Shown: positions 1 to 6,542 of the stretch, in pieces
Layout of the letters: each line of letters opens with the position of its first letter
Position numbering within the stretch: the stretch's first letter is position 1
Source of the DNA: Bin127 sp965203505
Lineage (GTDB): Bacteria; Chloroflexota; Dehalococcoidia; Lucifugimonadales; Lucifugimonadaceae
DNA length: 64,000 nt
Assembly: GCA_965203505.1 (NCBI GenBank)
Contig: OZ241880.1
Coordinates: 2,356,001-2,420,000, forward strand
Direction of reading: 5' to 3'
Made by a program: the position numbers and the translations under genes
Notes under the pieces: generated by a model
What the model was told of the DNA's origin: nothing
Seen by the model: the letters and a program-made list of their open reading frames with translations, nothing else
The model's database searches: none

Positions 1-1
1 T

Positions 2-145
2 TTCTTTTCAGATCGTCTGTTTAAGGTATACGTCGTTAGCATTGGATCGGTGCCACTTGTCGGCACAAGCCTTCTATGGAACGCCGGGATAAAGCTCGAC
101 ATGATTCCGAACGGTGATATCGAATACGTCGCGCTAAATCGTTAA
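2..145 (+). CDS. C-terminal end of a protein cut by the window edge (possible clan AA aspartic protease)
   Basis: Only the last 47 codons are present, read in the frame that closes at the TAA at 143-145; the start lies outside the window. The visible tail contains the stretch PLVGTSLLWNAGIKLD followed by a short NGDIEYV strand. That resembles the end of retropepsin-like (clan AA) aspartic proteases, where a (L/V)(L/I)G-x-x-L-L segment is followed by an LD/ID strand and a final beta hairpin. The catalytic Asp-Thr-Gly would be upstream and cannot be checked, so the family is inferred from a weak tail signature only. It runs toward the minus-strand DCC gene. Confidence 0.4.
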   Translation, partial: FFSDRLFKVYVVSIGSVPLVGTSLLWNAGIKLDMIPNGDIEYVALNR

Positions 146-190
146 GAGGCGGTAGGAGTTTCGGGGTGAATGAAAACAAGCGGACGCGAA

Positions 191-505
191 TTAGATTTCA
201 CACGCGTCGCCATCGCAGCCTTGTTCGCCTTTAGCGAGCATGTTGCGTATCGGCGGTATGTAAAGCGCGAGGCCGTAAAGAAAGTAGATCGGTACGCGCA
301 TGCAGATCGCCCGAGTGGCGTAGATACCGGTGTAGACCTTTTTTGATTCTTCGTCCACAACGACGATCTCGCCTCGTGGCACTTGGCCTATTGGCGACGG
401 GTCAGTTGATATTCGCACGCGGCGCAGCCAGTCGAACTTCGATGTCCGCTTGGCTTGCCGCTCGCAGTCGCCACAGGCGGCGTTGTAGTAGAGAGTGACG
501 CCCAT
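191..505 (-). CDS. DCC-type thiol-disulfide oxidoreductase (DUF393 family)
   Basis: A 104-residue protein beginning GVTLYYNAACGDCERQ, which fits the DCC/YuxK family: a beta strand, then a Cys-x-x-Cys-type pair (C11 and C14) at the start of the first helix of a thioredoxin-like fold. The family usually has DxxCxxC; here the Asp is replaced by Asn-Ala-Ala. The later segments GEIVVVDEESKKVYTG and a hydrophobic helix (YFLYGLALYIPPI) are where this family has its substrate-facing strand and hydrophobic tail. Two more Cys residues lie near the C-terminus (GCDGDAC), which is unusual and could bind a metal. Activity is presumed redox; the partner is unknown. It is divergent from the rhodanese gene, so the two sulfur/thiol proteins may share a control region. 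Confidence 0.72.
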   Translation of the reverse strand: MGVTLYYNAACGDCERQAKRTSKFDWLRRVRISTDPSPIGQVPRGEIVVVDEESKKVYTGIYATRAICMRVPIYFLYGLALYIPPIRNMLAKGEQGCDGDACEI

Positions 506-630
506 GATGGGAGAGTCTCAGTTTGTCGGATCAGTGGGGTGGTTGCTTTAACGGGCCGCTTCGAAGTGATATTACAATTTCGTGTTTCACATCCACCCGC
601 CACCATGAACCGTATCTGAGGCACCGAACT

Positions 631-1029
631 ATGCCAAACAATGTGTCCGAAGTGCCCGCGGCACCTTCCGACGAAGCTCTAGTACATTTCGCGAAAAGGC
701 TTGCGTTCGAGACTGACTGCTGGGATGTTCATGATGCTTTGGCTCGCGAAGTAGCTGATTTCGTACTGCTGGATGTTCGGAGTCCGGAGTTGTACGAGAA
801 GGGGCATGTTTCGGGTGCGATCAGTTTGCCGCACGCGAGGATCGTGGAGAGAAATCTAGCTCGATGGTCGAAGGACACGCTTTTCGTTGTCTACTGCGCT
901 GGTCCGCATTGCAATGGTGCTAACAAGGCGGCGGTTAGGTTGGCGAGGTTGGGACGGCCTGTCAAAGAGATGATCGGGGGTGTGACAGGATGGCTCGATG
1001 AGGGGTTCGAGTTGGTGAAGGGCGCTTAA
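631..1029 (+). CDS. Rhodanese-like domain protein
   Basis: A single rhodanese domain of 132 residues. The strand DFVLLDVRSPELYEKGHVSGAIS is the classical CH2A-like region (DVR followed by GHVxGAI). The active-site loop is YCAGPHCNGA, so the catalytic cysteine is the one after Tyr; the loop has a second Cys. This loop is longer than the usual six residues. Single-domain rhodaneses carry sulfane sulfur as a persulfide, but the acceptor cannot be read from the sequence. The ATG at 631 is preferred over an in-frame start at 523 because the extra 36 residues have no rhodanese features and would run into the divergent promoter region. No signal peptide is visible, so it is probably cytoplasmic. Confidence 0.85.
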   Translation: MPNNVSEVPAAPSDEALVHFAKRLAFETDCWDVHDALAREVADFVLLDVRSPELYEKGHVSGAISLPHARIVERNLARWSKDTLFVVYCAGPHCNGANKAAVRLARLGRPVKEMIGGVTGWLDEGFELVKGA

Positions 1030-1116
1030 CTGGGGTACGGGCCTCGGATGCAGATGGCGTTATTGGCGATTGTCGATTTAAACGGCGCAACGTCGGACTC
1101 GGATCGATTGAGGTTG

Positions 1117-1122
1117 TATAAT
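1117..1122 (+). promoter_or_regulatory. Probable -10 box for the DUF2442/DUF4160 pair
   Basis: A perfect TATAAT lies 34 nt before the ATG at 1157. No convincing -35 hexamer is seen 16-18 nt upstream. The position fits a short leader for the two-gene unit. Confidence 0.4.
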
Positions 1123-1156
1123 ACGGTTAATCGCAAAAGGCAGATGAAAGAAAGTT

Positions 1157-1441
1157 ATGTTGAAACCTGTCGCAGTTGAAGCTAGGGAGGGGTTCCGCAT
1201 TTGGGTCAGTTTCGAGGACGGTGCAGAAGGTGAAATCGACCTTTCGGATGTCGCTGGAAAAGGTGTATTCAAGGCTTGGGATGATCGTGCTTATTTCGAA
1301 GGGGTCCACATCTCAGATCATCGGTCAATCGCTTGGGACGATGTACTTGAAATCTGTCCGGACGCGCTGTACATGGAGTTGACAGGGTTGTCTTGGGATG
1401 AATACCGAGAGCTTTCAAATCGTCAGCGTTTAAGTGTCTGA
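1157..1441 (+). CDS. DUF2442 domain protein
   Basis: A 94-residue protein starting LKPVAVEAREGFRIWVSFEDG and continuing with GEIDLSD. This is the usual DUF2442 pattern: a strand describing 'how the sequence is used', an acidic turn, an (I/V)DLS motif, then a block ending in IAWDDVLEICPDALYMELTG, where the conserved W-x-x-x-(L/I)D(I/L)-(C/S)-P-(D/E) signature sits. The function is not established. DUF2442 genes often sit beside DUF4160 genes, as here, and the pair has been suggested to act like a toxin-antitoxin or regulatory module. The gene overlaps the next one by 8 nt, which implies translational coupling. Confidence 0.82.
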   Translation: MLKPVAVEAREGFRIWVSFEDGAEGEIDLSDVAGKGVFKAWDDRAYFEGVHISDHRSIAWDDVLEICPDALYMELTGLSWDEYRELSNRQRLSV

Positions 1442-1694
1442 ACTGTGCCGATTTCACGGCATCGTGATCAGAATTTTTTCTCGGGAACACCCACCACCGC
1501 ACTTTCACGCCGAGTACGGTGAATACGAGGCTTCGATCGAGATTGCCACTCTGAGAGTCAGCGACGGTCACCTACCCAACCGCATCGAACGCATGGTTAT
1601 TCGATGGGCCACGGTACGACAGGCTGAATTGCACCGGGCTTGGGATGCCGCGAGCAACATGCAGAACCCGGGTAAGATCGCGCCTTTGGATTAG
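1434..1694 (+). CDS. DUF4160 domain protein
   Basis: An 86-residue protein with the DUF4160 hallmark GIVIRIFSREHPPPHFHAEYG, that is a strand, then HxPPHFHA(E/R)Y. It starts with GTG at 1434 inside the end of the DUF2442 gene; this start places the N-terminus (SELCRFHGIVI) exactly where family members begin. The conserved histidines around PPHFHAEYG suggest a metal or nucleic-acid contact, but no activity is established. It forms a compact two-gene unit with the upstream DUF2442 gene and is followed by about 110 nt before the next, convergent gene. Confidence 0.82.
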   Translation: MSELCRFHGIVIRIFSREHPPPHFHAEYGEYEASIEIATLRVSDGHLPNRIERMVIRWATVRQAELHRAWDAASNMQNPGKIAPLD

Positions 1695-1803
1695 TGCGGG
1701 TTGCTTGGCACCCGGCGTTACTCGATGCAAGTGCGGTGTAGAGAGGATTTGGGTTTTGGAGTGGCAGGGGATTATTAGTTGTCGGATTGGAAACCGTTAG
1801 GGG

Positions 1804-3261
1804 TTAAGGGGTTGGTGTAGCGGCAACTGGAACGTATGCGGATGGGTCTTGCGGTTTTGCAGGGTCTCTGGAGGGTGACCAGGATGGGGATCCATCGAGA
1901 TGTGGATTGTCGGTGATTCGAATTATCTGACTCCCGTCGGAGTTCATGACATATATGTCGTTGTCGCCATCGTCTTCTGAGGCGAAAGCGATGCGACGCC
2001 CGTCTGGCGACCATTCGAGTTCGAAGTTTCCGTCTTGGATGTCGTTGTGTGTCAGTTGTTTGACTTGCGACCCGTCTGCGTTCATCACGTAGATTTCGAA
2101 ATCCCCGTCCTGATCAGAAGCGAATGCGATTTGTGAGCCATCAGGAGACCAATCGGGGTTGCGGATATGCCCTTGATCATCTGTCATTTGAACGATCTCT
2201 GATCCGTCTTCGTTCATCACGTACAGTTCGTAGTTGGCGAATCGCTCGGAAGTGAAGGCAATCTTAGTACCGTCTGGAGACCAGTCGGGGTCCCATTCTG
2301 AATACCAATTGTCCGTCAACTGAACAACGTTCGAGCCGTCGGAGTTCATGACGTAGATCTCATCGTCGCCGTCGCGATTGGACCTGAAGACGATTCTCTC
2401 GCCGTCCGGGGACCAGTCGGGGTCGAAATCATCGGTGGTGCTGTCAGTCAGGGCGACGATGCCTGTCCCGTCGAGATTCACGACGTATATGGCGAAGCAA
2501 CCGTTGGCATCGGATTCGAATGCGATTCGGTCGCCGTCGGGTGCCCATGATGGGTTGCGATCTGCCGCCGTGTTGTCGGTCAACTGAATCCATTGTGAAG
2601 ACGTTGGGTTCGTCAGATAGATTTCATGGTCGCCGTCGCGATTTGAGTTGAATGCGATGCGGGGTTCCCACCATCGCATGGGTGGCTGGGAGCCAGTTGC
2701 GCCATCTCCAACGGGAACCTCAACCTCGACTTCCACTACCTTTTCCTCAAACACTTGAACCGTCCGCACAACCTCGACCTCGACGATAACCTCCTTCTCT
2801 ACGATCACGGTTTTGTCAACGGGCACTTCCACTTCGACGGCTTTCTCAACGATTACGGTTCGGGGCACGGGGACTTCAATAAAGATCGGTTTCTCGACGA
2901 CTACGGTTTCTGGCGCAGGGACCTCGACAACCTTCTCTTTTTCCACGATCACGGTTTGCTGCACAATGACCTCAACCGTTTGTGGCACCGGGACTTCGAT
3001 CACGGTCGTTTTTTCGACGACCACGGTTTCAGGTACGGGAACTTGAACGATCAGCTCGTTTTCCACGATCACGGTTTGCGGGACAGGTATCTCAATCGTT
3101 TGAGGAACTGGAATCTCGACGATCCGCTCCGTGGGAACTTCCACGGTGTGGACCACTGTCGTCTCGTTCGCGCAGTTGAGACTCGCCAAAGTCGTTAGAA
3201 GCGTCGAGACGAAAAGTACCGCCAACAGCGAAGACACGATTCTTCGTAGGGTCAATGTCAT
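1804..3261 (-). CDS. Tethered lipoprotein-like protein with six TolB-type (PD40) propeller repeats
   Basis: A 485-residue exported protein. An N-terminal hydrophobic segment (SSLLAVLFVSTLLTTLASLNC) ends in a Cys that matches the lipidated Cys position of the two Val/Glu-tether SBPs in this window, although Asn at -1 is atypical for a lipobox. It is followed by about 150 residues of degenerate repeats (VPVPQTVxVEK-like), then six PD40 blades, each with IAF-x-S followed by (D/E)IYVMN-x-DGS and WSPDG. Such propellers occur in TolB and many surface proteins and usually bind protein or glycan. The start at 3261 was chosen because an upstream in-frame start would overlap the neighbouring isomerase and push the signal peptide inward. 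The repeat tract explains spurious open frames on the other strand. Confidence 0.75.
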   Translation of the reverse strand: MTLTLRRIVSSLLAVLFVSTLLTTLASLNCANETTVVHTVEVPTERIVEIPVPQTIEIPVPQTVIVENELIVQVPVPETVVVEKTTVIEVPVPQTVEVIVQQTVIVEKEKVVEVPAPETVVVEKPIFIEVPVPRTVIVEKAVEVEVPVDKTVIVEKEVIVEVEVVRTVQVFEEKVVEVEVEVPVGDGATGSQPPMRWWEPRIAFNSNRDGDHEIYLTNPTSSQWIQLTDNTAADRNPSWAPDGDRIAFESDANGCFAIYVVNLDGTGIVALTDSTTDDFDPDWSPDGERIVFRSNRDGDDEIYVMNSDGSNVVQLTDNWYSEWDPDWSPDGTKIAFTSERFANYELYVMNEDGSEIVQMTDDQGHIRNPDWSPDGSQIAFASDQDGDFEIYVMNADGSQVKQLTHNDIQDGNFELEWSPDGRRIAFASEDDGDNDIYVMNSDGSQIIRITDNPHLDGSPSWSPSRDPAKPQDPSAYVPVAATPTP

Positions 3262-3340
3262 TAACCCAGAGTATATTCGGCGGCTACTGATGTTATGACC
3301 GCCGATATTGGAATACGCTGTTTGGTGAACAACGATCTGA

Positions 3341-4180
3341 TCACAGATCGTATTCGTTGAGTTTCCTTCGGAGGAACGCCGCTGCGAGTGGGACGGCGGT
3401 GGGCTCGTCGAGTTCATCTTGGCCTTCGAAGACTACGGACATCCATCCGTTGAAGCCTACGGATTTGATGATCTTCATGATGCGGTCGTAGTCGAGCCAT
3501 GCTTCTGACCCGGATGCGATGCGGTAGATCTTTGCCCGGATGTGGACCGCTTTAGGTGCGGACGCTTCGATGGAACCGTAGAAGTTGTGTTCGACGTCTT
3601 CGACGCCACGTTCACCTAGCGACGCGCCTGGTGAGCCGCGGTATTGGCCGGTGTCTAGGATGTGGGTGTAGTACGGGTTGTCAACCTCATCGAGTATTCG
3701 CAGGACCTGTTCTCCAGTCGCGGGTGCGCAGCCGTGATTGTGGTTGTGGAGGCCGACCTTTACGCCTTTCGAAGCGCCGTATGCCGCGACTTCTTTCGTG
3801 GCTGACACGATTCTGGGCCACACGGTTTCCTCGGTTTCTCCTTCTGGTACCCAACCTCCGAATGTCCTGACCATCTGGATGCCCATGACGGCGGCGACGT
3901 CGATCCAGTGCTTCATGTCGTCGATCTGCGCTCGTTGCTCGTCGCCCGTCATGCCGAAGTTGTTGGAGACGCCGATGTAGCACATGTTCAGCCCGTTCCT
4001 CAGGCATGCCATCCGCACATCTTCCAAGTAGTCGCGGTCTGTGGATGCGAAGTGGGCGAAGTGGATGTCGATGCCGTCGAGACGGTACTCCCGTGCTTTG
4101 TCGATCATTCCGAAAAGGTCGATGTCGCCGGCGTTGAAGGTGTCGCGGTAGCAGAGGGATTGCAGGCTGAGTTTGATCAT
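3341..4180 (-). CDS. Sugar phosphate isomerase/epimerase-like TIM-barrel protein
   Basis: 279 residues of the xylose-isomerase-like TIM barrel family (AP endonuclease 2 superfamily). It begins IKLSLQSLCYRD and has DGIDIHFAHF on strand 2, GVKVGLHNHNHG on the middle strands (metal/substrate histidines) and a late E in SVVFEGQDE. Glu/Asp/His ligands at strand ends are typical of the family. The substrate is probably a sugar, inositol or keto-acid derivative, but nothing in the sequence fixes it. It is transcribed just upstream of the propeller gene on the same strand, with about 80 nt between them. In this genome it belongs with other sugar-acid catabolism genes (two enolase superfamily genes, a Gfo/Idh/MocA enzyme). 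Confidence 0.82.
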   Translation of the reverse strand: MIKLSLQSLCYRDTFNAGDIDLFGMIDKAREYRLDGIDIHFAHFASTDRDYLEDVRMACLRNGLNMCYIGVSNNFGMTGDEQRAQIDDMKHWIDVAAVMGIQMVRTFGGWVPEGETEETVWPRIVSATKEVAAYGASKGVKVGLHNHNHGCAPATGEQVLRILDEVDNPYYTHILDTGQYRGSPGASLGERGVEDVEHNFYGSIEASAPKAVHIRAKIYRIASGSEAWLDYDRIMKIIKSVGFNGWMSVVFEGQDELDEPTAVPLAAAFLRRKLNEYDL

Positions 4181-4313
4181 TGGGTTTCGTTCTCCGTCGT
4201 GGGTGACCGGTTGCGGTTTTTCACTTGCGAAAGATTACCACTAGAGGGCTCAATTGCCTTTGTACAGTGCGTTTGCGGGACCGGTCTGCGCGATCCGGGT
4301 TTCCCCCGATCAC

Positions 4314-4345
4314 GGGGGAAATGTCCGAAGGACAAAGGGGGCGCG
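4314..4345 (-). repeat. 32-nt dispersed repeat, copy 1 (reverse orientation)
   Basis: Reverse complement of the 32-nt core found exactly at 10877-10908 and 12610-12641. It contains the internal palindrome TGTCCGAAGGACA and, on its left, pairs with TTCCCCCG at 4301-4308 to form a further hairpin. Confidence 0.8.
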
Positions 4346-4353
4346 AGTCTCCT

Positions 4354-4378
4354 GCCCCTTTCGCTGGGCGAAAGGGGC
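4354..4378. repeat. Perfect 11-bp hairpin repeat, copy 1
   Basis: GCCCCTTTCGC, loop TGG, GCGAAAGGGGC. The identical hairpin recurs at 4523-4547, and a near copy lies at 16497-16521. It abuts the 32-nt repeat, so both belong to one composite intergenic repeat family. Confidence 0.75.
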
Positions 4379-4522
4379 GCGCACGAGCGAAGCGATGTGA
4401 GCGAAGCGATGTGAGCGGGGTATGCGCGCGGGGTATGCGCGCGGGGTTGGGTGTCGGACGGCACACTGTCTGGGCGGCGCCCCTTCCCCCTTCCCCGCGC
4501 ATACCCCGCTCGCTGCGCTCGC

Positions 4523-4547
4523 GCCCCTTTCGCTGGGCGAAAGGGGC
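4523..4547. repeat. Perfect 11-bp hairpin repeat, copy 2
   Basis: Same 25 nt as at 4354-4378: an 11-bp stem with a TGG loop. The flank CGCTCGCTGCGCTCGC on the left is the mirror of the right flank of copy 1. Confidence 0.75.
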
Positions 4548-4603
4548 AGGCAGGTGTTTGACTCCGGAATGACGTAGACGGGCGGTGGGCGGCTCGGTTT
4601 CTT

Positions 4604-4635
4604 CGCGCCCCCTTAGTCTTTCGGACATTTCCCCC
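4604..4635 (+). repeat. 32-nt dispersed repeat, copy 2 (two substitutions)
   Basis: Matches the 32-nt core at all but two positions (TTAGTCTTTCGG in place of TTTGTCCTTCGG). It faces copy 1 across about 260 nt, making a large inverted repeat. Confidence 0.75.
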
Positions 4636-4827
4636 GCGCAGCTGGGGCAACCCGTCCCCCGCGTCCGCCCCGGGCATACCCCTGCGTTCGCTTCGCTTGC
4701 ACCCCCTTTAATTCCCCCTCAGAGAGGGGGAGGTGAAAGTAGCTGTGCGAAAGGGGACGGTGGGATGCGGTATCATCGCGTTCAATCGGAAATGGAACTG
4801 ACGCAGGTAGCGAACGGAGCGTCCAAT

Positions 4828-5841
4828 ATGTCACATCACACAAACGGTCATTCAGCAACGGTGCCGTCGAAGGCACCAGACACGATCAAACGTATGGCGG
4901 ATGCGGCGGCGGCGTTCTTGGCGTCGCTGGGTAAAGACGAACTAGTCAAAGCGACCTTTCCGTTCGCAGGTGACGAACGCTACGAGTGGCACTACACGCC
5001 GGTGGGTCGCAACGGTCTGCTCATCTCAGACATGACTGGGCATCAGACGGATCTGGCGTTCAAGATGATGGAGACGGGCTACAGCGAGAGCGGTTTTGCC
5101 ATGGCGCGCCAGATTATCCGGCTCGAAACGATCCTTGGCGAGTACGAGTCGATGACCAACAATGTGTCGAGTTGGGATCGGTTGGAGGAGCGTTACTGGT
5201 TCAGCGTGTTTGGCGAGCCGGGCAGCAGTGAGCCATGGGGTTGGCGCGTCGGTGGTCATCACATCGGCATCGTGGCATCGGTAGTCGGCAACAGCGAGGT
5301 TTCGATCCACCCGCTCTTCTTCGGATCGAACCCTGCGGAGGTTAAGCACGGCGAACAGAAGGGTCAACGGACCTTGGCGGAGGAGGAAGACTGGGCCAGA
5401 ACTCTTGTGACGGAGATGACGGATTCGCAGCGGTCAGTCGCGATCGTCGATCCGGTCGCGCCGGCAGATATTCTCACCACGGTCGTACGCGCCGTCGATC
5501 CGAATATGACTCCGGTAGGAATTCCGATTGGAGACTTGAACGATGGTCAGCGCGGATCGCTGGTCAAGTTGATCCGGCACTATGTGTTCCGCGCCGCGGA
5601 CGAGATGGCGCAGAACTATTGGAGTCAGTTAGAGAGCGAAGGTTGGGACAGTCTGCACTTCGCGTGGGCGGGCCCGTTGGAGCGTTGGCAGGGTCACTAC
5701 TACAACATCCGCCACGACCGATTCGTCATCGAGTACGACAACACGCAGAACGGCGCCAACCACATCCACTCGGTTCTGCGTGATTACACGCATGACTTTG
5801 GCGAAGACCTGTTGGCTGCGCATTATCAAGCCGCGCACTGA
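4828..5841 (+). CDS. DUF3500 family protein
   Basis: 337 residues from the ATG at 4828, which has a GGAG 9 nt upstream; earlier in-frame starts run into the repeat region. The order of features follows the DUF3500 family: an N-terminal helix (MADAAAAFLASLGKDELVKATFPF), then RYEWHYTPVGRNGLLISDMT, a central GEPGSSEPWGWRVGGHHIGI segment, a second half with LAEEEDWARTL, and a C-terminal FAWAGPLERWQGHYYNIRHDRFVIEYDNTQNGANHIHSVLRDY. The paired HH and the terminal D-x-TQ-x-x-x-NHIH-x-x-x-R motif are the family's most conserved parts and look like a metal or substrate site. The biochemical role is unknown. No signal peptide is present. Confidence 0.82.
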   Translation: MSHHTNGHSATVPSKAPDTIKRMADAAAAFLASLGKDELVKATFPFAGDERYEWHYTPVGRNGLLISDMTGHQTDLAFKMMETGYSESGFAMARQIIRLETILGEYESMTNNVSSWDRLEERYWFSVFGEPGSSEPWGWRVGGHHIGIVASVVGNSEVSIHPLFFGSNPAEVKHGEQKGQRTLAEEEDWARTLVTEMTDSQRSVAIVDPVAPADILTTVVRAVDPNMTPVGIPIGDLNDGQRGSLVKLIRHYVFRAADEMAQNYWSQLESEGWDSLHFAWAGPLERWQGHYYNIRHDRFVIEYDNTQNGANHIHSVLRDYTHDFGEDLLAAHYQAAH

Positions 5842-5936
5842 ACGATGGTCACCGAGACGGTTCCGATCTTGGAAGTGTCTCGAAGTGGACCATCAGATTC
5901 CGGCTCGCAATTAAAATTGGCGAGAGTGATCTCGCT

Positions 5937-6362
5937 ATGAACGAAGCGTTTGTACATGTATCTGTTCGCCTTCTGGCGGGATTGGCTTGTGCGGCTATTG
6001 GTGCGTTTTTCGGGGCGCTGGTGATTGCGATGGTTGTTTCATCGGCGGAGACTTCGGAGATCGTTCGGAGTGTTGCCCGTTTGTCGTTTGTAGCCGTTAC
6101 GGCGGCGGCGGCTTCGCGCGTGGGTTGGTTTGGGACCTCGGAAACGTTGGGGCAATCGTTGAGGCTGTTTGTCCTTTCGGTATTAGCCGGCGTTGCGGGT
6201 TCATGGATCGGGCTTACCATCGGGGGCGCGTTCTTCGAACACTCCGACGTGTACGTTTTGAACCGCGATATCTCGGGTGCGGGATTTTTCGGTGCGGTGT
6301 TCGCGTGTAACGTGCCTTCGCTGATCTTCGTCGCGAAGCTGGCTCAACGACGCGAGATCTGA
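5937..6362 (+). CDS. Small integral membrane protein of unknown function
   Basis: 141 residues with three to four hydrophobic segments: LLAGLACAAIGAFFGALVIAMVV near the N-terminus, LSFVAVTAAAA in the middle, LFVLSVLAGVAGSWIGLTIGGAFF, and a last segment GAGFFGAVFACNVPSLIFVA. Small residues (Gly/Ala) are frequent, as in tightly packed helices. I do not recognise a family. It lies alone between a DUF3500 gene and an ABC importer, with gaps of 95 and 180 nt, so it is probably monocistronic. Confidence 0.6.
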   Translation: MNEAFVHVSVRLLAGLACAAIGAFFGALVIAMVVSSAETSEIVRSVARLSFVAVTAAAASRVGWFGTSETLGQSLRLFVLSVLAGVAGSWIGLTIGGAFFEHSDVYVLNRDISGAGFFGAVFACNVPSLIFVAKLAQRREI

Positions 6363-6542
6363 TTTAACCGATGGAGTTGCGGGTGGTTGGATGTTCGTCG
6401 TGGGAAAAATCCCTGATGAATCCCCGCGAACGCGATTGATGAAGTAAGATTTGCAACGTCGTTTGCGTTCGATTCTTGCGCGGCAATGACGTACTGCGCC
6501 ATTTATCAGCATCGAGCGCCGAAACAGATGTGGGAGGTAACT

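Larger units (their letters stand above)
4181..4827. other. Repeat-rich intergenic region
   Basis: No supportable gene. The region between two divergent genes is packed with GC-rich inverted repeats: two copies of the 32-nt core repeat in opposite orientation (4314-4345 and 4604-4635), two perfect hairpins (4354-4378 and 4523-4547), and short tandem duplications around 4385-4450 (GAGCGAAGCGATGT twice, GGGGTATGCGCGC twice). The two halves are roughly mirror images, so the whole of about 4290-4640 could fold back on itself. The promoter of the downstream DUF3500 gene must lie between about 4700 and 4820. Confidence 0.6.

Noticed and set aside
2755..3198. Plus-strand open frames rich in His, Asp and Phe opposite the propeller gene tether
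   Set aside because: Antisense of the repeat tract; composition is an artefact of the VPVPxTVxVEK codons.
4177..4677. Overlapping open frames on both strands in the repeat region
   Set aside because: Pro/Arg-rich products of GC-rich inverted repeats, no family, both strands equally open.
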